Below, one piece after another: positions 22,107 to 31,563 of a stretch of DNA of 64,000 nt. The notes beneath the pieces were generated by a model. It saw only the letters and a program-made list of their open reading frames with translations, searched no databases and was not told where the DNA came from. Made by a program: the position numbers and the translations under genes. The first letter of the stretch is position 1; each line of letters begins with the position of its first letter. Source of the DNA: Flavobacterium sp. (lineage in GTDB: Bacteria > Bacteroidota > Bacteroidia > Flavobacteriales > Flavobacteriaceae); the NCBI RefSeq assembly GCF_027531705.1, contig NZ_JAPZSP010000025.1, forward strand, positions 17,761 through 81,760, written 5' to 3'.

Positions 22107-22146
22107 ATTCAAAAAAAGAAACGTATATTTAAAACAAAAAAAATTC

Positions 22147-22698
22147 TTGAATCTAGAAAACCTCATAAAATCTTGCATAAAGCAAAATAGGCAAGCACAA
22201 GAAGAGTTATACCATTTGTATAAAAAAACTCTTTTCGTGTTGAGTCTTAAATATTGCGCAAACGAAACTGAAGCTGAAGATAACCTTCATAATTCTTTTA
22301 TTGAGATTTTCACCAACATTAAAAAATTTGATAACAAAGGTTCGTTTGAAGGTTGGATGAAACGAATTACCATAAATAAAGCTATTGATAGCTATAAAAA
22401 GAAACTCCAACATATTACTTTAAAAGATGACAATATCCAAGATACGACAATAGATGAAGATGAACTAGAATATTCACTAGATTATATCTTATCAATTATT
22501 CAAGAATTACCGCATCAATATCGATTAGTTTTTAGCTTATACGAGTTAGATGATTATTCACATCAAGAAATTGCTCAAATGCTTTCAATATCTGAAAGTA
22601 CTTCAAAATCAAACTTGCATAGAGCAAAAGTTATTTTGAAAGAAAAAATAAAGTCAAAAAATTCATTCCATAATTACTCAATAGAAAATGGGAAATAG
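22147..22698 (+). CDS. ECF-type RNA polymerase sigma factor (TTG start)
   Basis: SFEGWMKRITINKAIDSYKKK; ELPHQYRLVFSLYELDDYSHQEIAQMLSISESTSKSNLHRAK. Confidence 0.9.
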   Translation: MNLENLIKSCIKQNRQAQEELYHLYKKTLFVLSLKYCANETEAEDNLHNSFIEIFTNIKKFDNKGSFEGWMKRITINKAIDSYKKKLQHITLKDDNIQDTTIDEDELEYSLDYILSIIQELPHQYRLVFSLYELDDYSHQEIAQMLSISESTSKSNLHRAKVILKEKIKSKNSFHNYSIENGK

Positions 22699-24223
22699 AA
22701 AAGATATAGGAACGATTTTGAAAGAAAAAATCAATCGTTTGGACAAATCTCCAAATGAAAATGGTTGGAATGCTATTCAAACTGAATTAGACAAAAAAAA
22801 GTCTAAAAAAGTTTTTTTACTATATTGGCTTTCAAGTCTTTTGATAATTTCATTAGGCATTCTCATAACGAGCAAACTTTTATTAAATCAACCTAAGAAT
22901 AATGACACAATCCACTTAGAAAATAGATTAAATAAAATAAAAGAAAACCGAAATAACACCAATAATAAATCTAAAGATTCTAATCAAATTAAAATTGAAG
23001 CTAAATCAAAACATACTAATCTCACTAATGAAGCATCAGAAAAAATTGAAGAAAACAATAAAATAAATATTACTACAAAGAACAACAAGGTTTCAAAAAC
23101 AACGCTAAACAACTCTAATCCAGTAAATGAAAAACATGCGTATAACAAAAAATCTACTTCAAACAAAAGGATAAGTGCTTTAAAAAGTAAAGAAGATAAA
23201 TCTACATTCAAATCAAAAAAAATAGGATCAGTTTCAAAAAGAAAATTAAAAAAGAAAAAATCTAGTAGTATTCTTGAAAAAAATAACTTTGGCACTAACA
23301 TTTTTCAAAATGATAGTTCATCAAAGAACAGCGAAAAGGGAAATACTAAATTTTCAACATCAAGTTCAAATGAGAACAAAGATTCTAATGTTATTATAAA
23401 AGACAAGTTAATTTCTGACGAAAAATTATCAATCCAGAAAACTGGAAATAAACTTGAAAAAGAAAAGCTAAATCAAATTAGTAAAGACAGTATCAAAAAG
23501 AAAAATGAAGCTCTAAAAACAAAAAAAGATTCTGTCAGCAAAATTATAGAGAAAGAAAGATATGTAACTGTTTTTATATATGGAACACCAACTTTTTATA
23601 AACCACTGAATGAAAATTTCATACTAGATAACAGCTTAAAAAACAACCCTACAACATCAAAAACACAACTAAGCTATGGAGCTTACTTATGTTTTCAAGG
23701 AACCGACAATCTTAGTATTAGACTTGGATACGGAAAAAATAACATAAAATATAGCACTCAAAATGTAACAATAAATACTTCTAACTTTTCAAATATAGAT
23801 TATGATTCAGGGGTTTCAAATCAATTCATATATAGCCAGTCTAACAACTCAAAATCAATGTCTGTTTTTCAAGAGTTATCTTATACCGATATTCCATTTG
23901 AAATAAAATATAAGATATTAAAGAAAAAAGTAGGTTTTAATGCAATTTTTGGTGTTAATTTTCTGCTACTAGAAAAAAATGAAGTTTCAATAGTAACTGA
24001 AAACGGTTTAAAATATAAAATTGGAAAAACTGGAAATCTTTTGAAACAAAGTTTTGGGGCAAACATAGGCTTAGGTCTTGATTATAAAATTTCTAAAAGA
24101 ATAAAAATAAATGTTGAACCAATGATTAAATATCATTTCAAAGATATTGAAAATAGAAAGTCAGACTCTTATATCTTTAACATCTTAACTGGAATTGAAT
24201 TCGATTTATTTAAAACTAATTAG
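22688..24223 (+). CDS. Candidate dual-membrane-spanning anti-sigma factor (cytoplasmic N-term, single TM, disordered linker, C-terminal outer-membrane beta-barrel)
   Basis: Overlaps sigma gene by 11 nt; TM VFLLYWLSSLLIISLGILITSKLLL; K/N/S-rich linker; barrel-like C-terminus ...YIFNILTGIEFDLFKTN. Confidence 0.72.
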   Translation: MGNRKDIGTILKEKINRLDKSPNENGWNAIQTELDKKKSKKVFLLYWLSSLLIISLGILITSKLLLNQPKNNDTIHLENRLNKIKENRNNTNNKSKDSNQIKIEAKSKHTNLTNEASEKIEENNKINITTKNNKVSKTTLNNSNPVNEKHAYNKKSTSNKRISALKSKEDKSTFKSKKIGSVSKRKLKKKKSSSILEKNNFGTNIFQNDSSSKNSEKGNTKFSTSSSNENKDSNVIIKDKLISDEKLSIQKTGNKLEKEKLNQISKDSIKKKNEALKTKKDSVSKIIEKERYVTVFIYGTPTFYKPLNENFILDNSLKNNPTTSKTQLSYGAYLCFQGTDNLSIRLGYGKNNIKYSTQNVTINTSNFSNIDYDSGVSNQFIYSQSNNSKSMSVFQELSYTDIPFEIKYKILKKKVGFNAIFGVNFLLLEKNEVSIVTENGLKYKIGKTGNLLKQSFGANIGLGLDYKISKRIKINVEPMIKYHFKDIENRKSDSYIFNILTGIEFDLFKTN

Positions 24224-24239
24224 TAAAAAAACAATCAAA

Positions 24240-25079
24240 ATGAAATTATTTAAATTAATAATCAAAAGCATTTTTTTCCTATTATTATTTTCATGTTCGA
24301 ATGACAATAACGAGGAAGCATCAAACTCTGAGAACTTAATGACTATTAAAAAAACTATTACGTACAATTATTATGTCAATACTAGTACCACGGAAAAAGT
24401 CATAAGTTACTTTGAAAACAATAAAGTAATTACTGACAGTACATTTAACAACAATATATTTGCAAGAAAAGCAATGTATGAATATGGCAGTAATAATAGG
24501 CAACAAATTGTCTATAATAACACAAATGATTTTGTAGTAAAAAATATTCGTAACTATGATAATCTAAATAGAATAACTAGCATTAACAGTTATAACATTT
24601 CAAATCAGATTATATTCTCAAAATCATACGAATACCAAAACGAAAATATTTTTGTAACAACAATTGCTGATGGGACATCAACTCTAAAATTTCACTATAA
24701 AACTAATTCTGACAACCTACTTTTTTACGAAAAAAATCTAATTACAAACGAAACTAGAACTTTAGTTTATTCAAACAATAATCCCATCGAATTATTAGGA
24801 ACGCCAAACAACACCAATTACGAATATTATTCAACTCTAAAACCTTCAAATATTCAGAATAATAATTATGAGATTAACAATACTGCTTTAATCAACTTAC
24901 AATTAGAGCATATCTATCTATCATGCAATAATTTTTTAAAAAAAATATCAGGAACTACGTTTGTAACCGATTTTGAAAAACAGTTTAATTCTAATAACTA
25001 TGAAACATATTCGAAAACAACCATTACTCGAAATAGCGGAAGCTATATTAGTTCAGAAATATTTACTTACTATAATTAA
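24240..25079 (+). CDS. Hypothetical lipoprotein
   Basis: MKLFKLIIKSIFFLLLFSCSNDNNEE; ATG at 24240. Confidence 0.7.
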   Translation: MKLFKLIIKSIFFLLLFSCSNDNNEEASNSENLMTIKKTITYNYYVNTSTTEKVISYFENNKVITDSTFNNNIFARKAMYEYGSNNRQQIVYNNTNDFVVKNIRNYDNLNRITSINSYNISNQIIFSKSYEYQNENIFVTTIADGTSTLKFHYKTNSDNLLFYEKNLITNETRTLVYSNNNPIELLGTPNNTNYEYYSTLKPSNIQNNNYEINNTALINLQLEHIYLSCNNFLKKISGTTFVTDFEKQFNSNNYETYSKTTITRNSGSYISSEIFTYYN

Positions 25080-25105
25080 TTTAATAAATTTTGGTTAATT
25101 TGCTT

Positions 25106-25145
25106 AGCCCTAATTCAAACTAATGAATTGGGGTTTTGTTTTTTT
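25106..25145 (+). terminator. Intrinsic terminator
   Basis: ccctaattcaaactaatgaattggggttttgtttttttt. Confidence 0.75.
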
Positions 25146-25222
25146 TATTCCTTTTTGTAACTTTTTTGCAACCCTTTACGTATAACAACATGAACACTTT
25201 AAAGTAAAGGAGAAAAATATAC

Positions 25223-26086
25223 ATGAGACAACTTAAAATCACCAAGCAGGTAACCAATCGTGAAACTGCTTCTTTAGACAAATACCTTCAAGAAATTGGA
25301 AAAGTTGACCTTATTACTGCTGACGAAGAGGTAGAATTGGCGCAACGAATCAAAGCTGGCGATCAACGCGCTTTGGAGAAATTGACTAAAGCTAACTTAC
25401 GTTTCGTGGTTTCTGTTGCTAAACAATACCAAAATCAAGGTCTAACCCTTCCCGATTTGATTAACGAAGGAAATTTAGGTTTGATAAAAGCAGCACAGCG
25501 TTTTGACGAAACTCGTGGTTTCAAATTCATTTCTTATGCGGTTTGGTGGATTCGTCAATCGATTCTTCAAGCGTTAGCAGAACAATCTCGTATCGTTCGT
25601 TTGCCATTAAACAAAATTGGTTCTATCAATAAAATCAACAAAATGTACGCATTATTAGAGCAATCTAACGAACGTCCGCCAAGTGCTGAGGAAATTGCAA
25701 AAGAGCTAGATATGACAGTAAATGATGTAAAAGAGTCTATGAAAAACTCTGGTCGTCATTTATCAATGGATGCGCCACTTGTAGAAGGTGAAGATTCAAA
25801 CCTTTATGACGTTTTACGTTCTGGTGAATCTCCAAATCCTGATAGAGAATTGATTCACGAAAGTTTGCGTACAGAAATTGAGCGTTCGTTAGAAACTTTA
25901 ACTCCAAGAGAAGCAGACGTAGTTCGCTTGTATTTTGGATTAGGTGACCAACACCCAATGACTTTAGAAGAAATTGGTGAAACTTTCGATTTAACTCGTG
26001 AGCGTGTACGTCAAATAAAAGAAAAAGCGATTCGCAGATTAAAACATACATCAAGAAGTAAAATCTTGAAAACATATCTTGGGTAA
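25223..26086 (+). CDS. rpoD: Primary RNA polymerase sigma factor RpoD/SigA (short Bacteroidota form)
   Basis: [43 protein letters not shown], full regions 2-4. Confidence 0.95.
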   Translation: MRQLKITKQVTNRETASLDKYLQEIGKVDLITADEEVELAQRIKAGDQRALEKLTKANLRFVVSVAKQYQNQGLTLPDLINEGNLGLIKAAQRFDETRGFKFISYAVWWIRQSILQALAEQSRIVRLPLNKIGSINKINKMYALLEQSNERPPSAEEIAKELDMTVNDVKESMKNSGRHLSMDAPLVEGEDSNLYDVLRSGESPNPDRELIHESLRTEIERSLETLTPREADVVRLYFGLGDQHPMTLEEIGETFDLTRERVRQIKEKAIRRLKHTSRSKILKTYLG

Positions 26087-26178
26087 ATTCCAAATGACAA
26101 ATTCCAAATCCCAAATGTTGGAATTTTATAAAAGTAACAAACAGTCTGATTAACTGTTCGTTTTTTGATTGATGATTG

Positions 26179-26210
26179 AAACCTCGGCTGATTACCGAGG
26201 TTTTATTTTT
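26179..26210 (+). terminator. Intrinsic terminator after rpoD
   Basis: acctcggctgattaccgaggttttattttt. Confidence 0.85.
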
Positions 26211-26300
26211 TTCAAAAATGACAACCTTATGAACTTTGAATAAATCTTTGTGAACTTTGCGGTTAAAATTTTACCTTTGTCAAAACAACATAACTACACA

Positions 26301-26963
26301 ATGAAGAATACACTTATTGCTCCATCTTTACTAGCAGCTGATTTTGCCAATTTGCAACGCGATATCGAAATGATTAACAATTCAGAGGCCGATTGGTTTC
26401 ATATCGACATTATGGATGGCGTTTTTGTTCCAAATATTTCATACGGAATGCCCGTTTTAGAAGCAATTACGAAACATGCAACTAAAACTATTGATGTGCA
26501 CTTAATGATTGTTGATCCTGATAGATATATAAAAACTTTTGCACAGTTAGGTTCTAACATACTAACGGTACATTACGAAGCTTGTACGCATCTTCACAGA
26601 ACTTTACAGGCTATAAAAGCAGAAGGAATGAAAGCTGGAGTTGCCTTAAATCCACACACTAATGTAGATTTACTAGAAGATGTAATTAATGATATCGATG
26701 TGGTTTTGATAATGAGTGTCAATCCTGGTTTTGGCGGACAATCATTTATAGAAAACACCTATTCTAAAATTGAAAAGCTAAAAGCATTAATTACTAGAAA
26801 AAACGCTTCAACATTAATAGAAATTGACGGTGGTGTAACTGATAAAAATGCGGAAAAATTAGCAAATGCTGGCGCAGATGTTTTAGTGGCTGGAAGTTTT
26901 GTTTTTAAAGCAAAAAATCCAACTGAAACTATAAGTGCATTAAAAAAATCTGTGAATTCTTAA
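26301..26963 (+). CDS. rpe: Ribulose-phosphate 3-epimerase
   Basis: LIAPSLLAADFANLQRDIEMIN, MSVNPGFGGQSFI, EIDGGV; ATG at 26301. Confidence 0.96.
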   Translation: MKNTLIAPSLLAADFANLQRDIEMINNSEADWFHIDIMDGVFVPNISYGMPVLEAITKHATKTIDVHLMIVDPDRYIKTFAQLGSNILTVHYEACTHLHRTLQAIKAEGMKAGVALNPHTNVDLLEDVINDIDVVLIMSVNPGFGGQSFIENTYSKIEKLKALITRKNASTLIEIDGGVTDKNAEKLANAGADVLVAGSFVFKAKNPTETISALKKSVNS

Positions 26964-26964
26964 C

Positions 26965-28038
26965 TTATTCTTTTACAATTTTTTTAGTAAAATTGCCTTT
27001 ATCCGTAAGTAGTTTCGTGATGTAAATTCCTTGTAAAAGCTCTTGAACATTGACTTCTAAATTGGAAGTATTTGTATCTGAAATTACATTTTTTATCAAT
27101 CTAGAATTAACATCATAAATTTCAATTCCTTGAATAGTTGCATTATTTACTGAAATAGAAACAACATCATTAACAGGATTTGGAGCAATAAAAATAGAAT
27201 TTTCAACAACCGATTGGTTAACACCTAAAGTAACTGAACCATTTAGTACAAAAGGAAAATCCTGAGCAACATCAGGTGCTGATGAAGGTGTTCCACTATC
27301 AATAATATTTGTTGACCAACCTATAACATCAGAAGGGTAAGTTGAAGCTACAACATGTATTTTAGCATTAGCCCCTGCAACTCCTCTGCTACCAATAACA
27401 GTCGCAGGAGGAAAAAAGAAATTGGTATTGTTTGTTGGATGCACCTGAAATTCAACCCAATAATGACCCGATGGTAATGTTGCTGTTAAAGTTCCTCGTA
27501 AACGCCAAACTCTTCTAGAAAAATTGATGGGTTGTCCACCAGAAGGATATGAAGAGTTAAATATTCTGTATATAAATGCATTGCTGCAATTGGGGATATC
27601 GATCACATTTGCTGTCATATCACCAACTATAGGTGTAGCTCCTATAGTCGAAGGATCAGTATTAAAAATCTGCACTTTCAACTGATCAACTGGAGATGTA
27701 ATAAGATTATTGTATTCGCCTTGATAACCAAAAAAATCAATACTTGAAACTTCCCATTCTTCACCCACAGGAACAATAAAATCATCAGCTATTCTGTAGC
27801 TAGTAGTTCCATCTGTTGTATAATAAGCAGGAAGACCAGCCGTAGCATTAGCTTGTAAAAAATTCCCAGTGTTATTTTGCATCTCGCTCCAAGTATAACC
27901 TGACGGAGCAGTACTACCACTTATTGAATTCACTCCAGTAGAAAGTGTTCCATTAGTATAGATTTGTCCATTACATACAACACAAAAAACCACTAAAATA
28001 CTGCTAATTATATACTTAACTTTTAACATTTTGATCAT
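26965..28038 (-). CDS. Secreted protein with T9SS type A sorting domain
   Basis: C-terminus IAPNPVNDVVSISVNNATIQGIEIYDVNSRLI...GIYITKLLTDKGNFTKKIVKE. Confidence 0.85.
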   Translation of the reverse strand: MIKMLKVKYIISSILVVFCVVCNGQIYTNGTLSTGVNSISGSTAPSGYTWSEMQNNTGNFLQANATAGLPAYYTTDGTTSYRIADDFIVPVGEEWEVSSIDFFGYQGEYNNLITSPVDQLKVQIFNTDPSTIGATPIVGDMTANVIDIPNCSNAFIYRIFNSSYPSGGQPINFSRRVWRLRGTLTATLPSGHYWVEFQVHPTNNTNFFFPPATVIGSRGVAGANAKIHVVASTYPSDVIGWSTNIIDSGTPSSAPDVAQDFPFVLNGSVTLGVNQSVVENSIFIAPNPVNDVVSISVNNATIQGIEIYDVNSRLIKNVISDTNTSNLEVNVQELLQGIYITKLLTDKGNFTKKIVKE

Positions 28039-28090
28039 TTACTAAATGTCAAAAATACAAAAAAAATTAATTCATAAAAAATTAAGTAAT

Positions 28091-28510
28091 CTAATACTGA
28101 CTAATCAAATATTTTATCAAATCTGTTGTAGTTACAATTCCAACTAGTAAATCACCTTGGCAAACTGGCAACGCATGAAATTCATTTTTAGATAAAATCT
28201 CTGCCGTTTCTTTAATTGTCGTTTCAGGTGTTACTGTTATTAGTTTTTTTGCCATTACTTGCTCAACTGTAAACATATTGTAAACGGTTGCATCAACAAC
28301 TTCATCGTCATCATCGACAGCATCAACAAAAGAGATTCTTAGCAAATCTGTATAACTCAACATTCCTAATATAACATTTCCTTTTACAACTGGAATATGG
28401 CGAATATGATGCTTTTTAAAAAGCGTTTCAGCCTTTGTTAAATCATCATTCAAATTTAATTTAACAACATTTTGCGTCATTATAGTTGACACCGGAACAA
28501 CTGCTTTCAT
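28091..28510 (-). CDS. CBS domain protein
   Basis: VSTIMTQNVVKLN...HHIRHIPVVKGNVILGMLSYTDLL, second CBS repeat. Confidence 0.9.
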   Translation of the reverse strand: MKAVVPVSTIMTQNVVKLNLNDDLTKAETLFKKHHIRHIPVVKGNVILGMLSYTDLLRISFVDAVDDDDEVVDATVYNMFTVEQVMAKKLITVTPETTIKETAEILSKNEFHALPVCQGDLLVGIVTTTDLIKYLISQY

Positions 28511-28612
28511 GATTTCAGTATTTTAACAATACACAAATTTAGTTTGCTTTTAAAACAAAAATCATGACTTATATCAATAATTAATTTGATTTTTTACGCT
28601 AATTTATACACA

Positions 28613-28645
28613 AAAAAAAGAGTAAGATTTAGCCTTACTCTTTTT
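28613..28645. terminator. Intrinsic terminator
   Basis: aaaaagagtaagatttagccttactcttttt. Confidence 0.75.
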
Positions 28646-28667
28646 GAAATTTTTATTTCTAGTAAAC

Positions 28668-30599
28668 TTATTGCTTAATTATTTTTAAAACTTTACTTGA
28701 TGTTTCAGAAGTTATTTTGACAATATAATTACCAGAAGTTAATGCTGTCAAATCTATTTTTTCTTCACTAGTATTTACTTTCTTTTCAAAAACCAATTGT
28801 CCTAACGTATTGAAAATAGCAATTGAATTAATATTTTCTTTAGCAGAAACAGTCATAAAATCGATAATTGGATTTGGACTTACACTAACATTTGACATTT
28901 CAAAAGCAGTAGATTTTAAAGAAGATATTTCTACACACGAACTCATTTCACTACATCCATCAAATGATGTAACAAGGACAGAATACAAACCATTTGATAT
29001 AGCTGTATAACTTTGGGAATTCGCTCCAATAATAGGTGTAGATGGAACTCCTCCACAAAGATACCATTGATAAGTAGCTCCATTCTGATTTGCTGTTATT
29101 GTATTACCATTTAGAGTTGTTGAATTATCAGTTGAGTAAACATAAACCATAAAAAAAGTTTGATTACTACAGTTTCCATTACTTGCATATACATAAATAA
29201 GTTGATTACTCGTAATTGCAGTTCCAGCTGGAATTTGCACACCTGTTCCATTTGGACCAGTATAGTATTCGCCCACTAGTAATACAGGCAACACAAAAAA
29301 TGTACACGTAGCAATATCGCCAGATGAATACAAAACTGGTGCTTGATTAATACTCACAACCACAGGTTCAACATCAAAACCACAACTATTACTGCTTTTT
29401 ACATAATAAGTACCACTTTGAGCGATTGACGATGGATTAACTAATGGTGTTGTACATGCTGCATTAGTCCAATAAGTGATTATTCCTTCCGCATCACTTT
29501 CAATGACAACATTTGGCGAAGTGATGTCAACCGTTTGTGGAGAACAAACTGACGGAGGATTTATAATTAATAATTGAGGAGCAACATTATATTCAACAAT
29601 TATAGAATCTAAGCTTACTAAAGTTGTTGCTATATTGGTGTAAATCACTTCATAAGTTCCAGGCTGCGTTACGACTAATGAAGAATTAGTTTGACTTGGA
29701 ATTACAACACCATCTTTTTTCCATAAGAAAGTATAATTTGAAGTACTCAAACCTGTTGTAAGCGTTACGCTGTTTCCTTGACAAACTGCTGTATTATTTG
29801 CTATTGTTAAATCAGCACCTAAAATATTGGTATCTAGCAAAGAAGATTTCATAAAAATAGCAGAATCAAATAAAGAGTCTTGCCAATCACCAATTACAAT
29901 TTTGAGTTTATATGTATCTCCTATTACAAGATTTGATGAAGCATTTAGCAATACAGTACGACCATTAAAACAAGTTCCGCTCAAGGAAGAATTATTGGAC
30001 GCATCATAGGCTCCAAAATATTGAGCATTAACCGAAGGACAACCGCTATTGTAAACGTTGCTTCTAATTGTATTTACTGAAACGGGAGTTGTAGTTTGTG
30101 GAACAACAGCAATATTGGTAGTCACACCAGTTGTTAAATTAGTTAACAAAAAAGCCACTTTATCGGAAAATCCACATTGATATGCACCATACTCTTCGGA
30201 TGCAAAAACATAATCCATACTTAAACTTGACGTTGCTGCCACAAAATTAAAGGATAGAAAAGACGCATCTTGTATAAAACCTGTTGAACCTGATGCATTT
30301 GAAAAAGCTTGCAAATCTGAATCACTAACACCACTTCCTGTAGTTGACATTGTAGATGTACCCGAAATAGAATTTGAATTTCCACCACAAATAACAATTC
30401 CGCTAGAAAGTGGAAAGGCAGGATTTGTATTTTGAAAAGAACCTAGTCCATTGCCAGAACTTCTACTAATATTTGAGGCAGTTCCATTAAAAATAGTGTT
30501 TACAAGTGTCGTTGCGCTTGTTGTTGTATTTACTGTAATTGCTTGCGAGTAACCTGCAAAAACAGTTAGTGTAAGTAATCCTAAAATAATTTTTTTCAT
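28668..30599 (-). CDS. Choice-of-anchor L domain protein with T9SS type A sorting domain
   Basis: LVNTIFNGTASNISRSSGNGLGSFQNTNPAFPLSSGIVICGG ... MDYVFASEEYGAYQCGFSDKVAFLL; C-terminal VSPNPIIDFMTVSAKENINSI...LKIIKQ. Confidence 0.88.
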   Translation of the reverse strand: MKKIILGLLTLTVFAGYSQAITVNTTTSATTLVNTIFNGTASNISRSSGNGLGSFQNTNPAFPLSSGIVICGGNSNSISGTSTMSTTGSGVSDSDLQAFSNASGSTGFIQDASFLSFNFVAATSSLSMDYVFASEEYGAYQCGFSDKVAFLLTNLTTGVTTNIAVVPQTTTPVSVNTIRSNVYNSGCPSVNAQYFGAYDASNNSSLSGTCFNGRTVLLNASSNLVIGDTYKLKIVIGDWQDSLFDSAIFMKSSLLDTNILGADLTIANNTAVCQGNSVTLTTGLSTSNYTFLWKKDGVVIPSQTNSSLVVTQPGTYEVIYTNIATTLVSLDSIIVEYNVAPQLLIINPPSVCSPQTVDITSPNVVIESDAEGIITYWTNAACTTPLVNPSSIAQSGTYYVKSSNSCGFDVEPVVVSINQAPVLYSSGDIATCTFFVLPVLLVGEYYTGPNGTGVQIPAGTAITSNQLIYVYASNGNCSNQTFFMVYVYSTDNSTTLNGNTITANQNGATYQWYLCGGVPSTPIIGANSQSYTAISNGLYSVLVTSFDGCSEMSSCVEISSLKSTAFEMSNVSVSPNPIIDFMTVSAKENINSIAIFNTLGQLVFEKKVNTSEEKIDLTALTSGNYIVKITSETSSKVLKIIKQ

Positions 30600-30621
30600 G
30601 TTTCTTTATTTTATTTAATTG

Positions 30622-30695
30622 TGACCGCGGAAGGATTCGAACCCTCAACCCTCAGAGCCGAAATCTGATATTCTATCCAGTTGAACTACGCAGCC
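30622..30695 (-). tRNA. tRNA-Arg (anticodon UCG)
   Basis: Reverse strand ggctgcgtagttcaactggatagaatatcagatttcggctctgagggttgagggttcgaatccttccgcggtca folds as cloverleaf; loop ttTCGgc. Confidence 0.93.
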
Positions 30696-30700
30696 AAATA

Positions 30701-30767
30701 AGAGTAAAGAATATAGAGAATAGAATAAAGACTTAGTCTATTCTCTATATTCTATTTTCTTTACTCT
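30701..30767. repeat. Long near-perfect hairpin between yqeY-like gene and tRNA-Arg
   Basis: agaatatagagaatag/ctattctctatattct 16-bp perfect inner arms, agagtaaaga/tctttactct outer arms. Confidence 0.85.
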
Positions 30768-30771
30768 AAAA

Positions 30772-31221
30772 TTATACTAAAAGTTTTTTCACTATTGCCG
30801 AAATTGTTTTGCCTTCTGCTTGACCACCTATTTGCGCTGATGCTAATCCCATCACTTTTCCCATTGAAGCTATGCCTGATGCGCCTGTTTCGGAAATGAT
30901 TTTGGAAACAATTGCTTCAACTTCAGCTTCTGAAAGTTGGGCTGGAAGGAATTTTTCGATTACAGCGATTTGTGCTAATTCTGGTTCGGCTAAGTCTGGA
31001 CGGTTTTGAGCTGTAAAAATTTCGAAGCTATCTTTTCTCATTTTTACTAATCGTTGTAAAATCTTGATTTCATCTGCTTCTGAAATTTCTTCTTTGCTTC
31101 CCGATGCTGTTTGTGCCAATAGTAACTCCGATTTGATTGCTCTTAATGCTTCTAATGCTATGGTGTCTTTTGAACGCATGGCATCTTTCATTACTTCCAT
31201 TATTTTTGCTGATAAACTCAT
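30772..31221 (-). CDS. GatB/YqeY domain protein
   Basis: MSLSAKIMEVMKDAMRSKDTIALEALRAIKSELLLAQT. Confidence 0.92.
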   Translation of the reverse strand: MSLSAKIMEVMKDAMRSKDTIALEALRAIKSELLLAQTASGSKEEISEADEIKILQRLVKMRKDSFEIFTAQNRPDLAEPELAQIAVIEKFLPAQLSEAEVEAIVSKIISETGASGIASMGKVMGLASAQIGGQAEGKTISAIVKKLLV

Positions 31222-31261
31222 TTTTATATTAAATTTTAGATTTTGTACTTATAATTTGCTA

Positions 31262-31440
31262 ATTAGCCCTGATTACTTCACATATTTTTTATTTCCATTG
31301 GAGTTCAGTGAACTTCGTTTGGAGCAAGTATCCTTTTTTTTTAATAGAAAAGCACCTCGACTGCGCTCGGCGTGACAAAAAAAAGATACTGCGGAAAGCA
31401 GGAAAATGGATTGTCGAAAAAGCCCAAACCACTCGCTCAT
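31262..31440 (+). ncRNA. Intergenic structured element copy B with another repeat nested in its loop
   Basis: TAGCCCTGAT ... GCGGAAAGCAGGAAAATGG ... AAAGCCCAAACCACTCGCTC; embedded acctcgactgcgctcggcgtgaca. Confidence 0.5.
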
Positions 31441-31504
31441 AAGCTTTGCAAATTTAGTGAAATTTTTATTAATAATTTGGAGATTGCTTTGACCCTAACA
31501 AAAA

Positions 31505-31541
31505 CAAATAACCCGAAAATTCAGAAGAAAATTCGGGTTAC
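31505..31541 (-). terminator. Terminator after ftsZ
   Basis: aacccgaaaattcagaagaaaattcgggtt with T-tract on the minus strand. Confidence 0.8.
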
Positions 31542-31563
31542 TTAGGTTTGGGATGTTTAGTTC

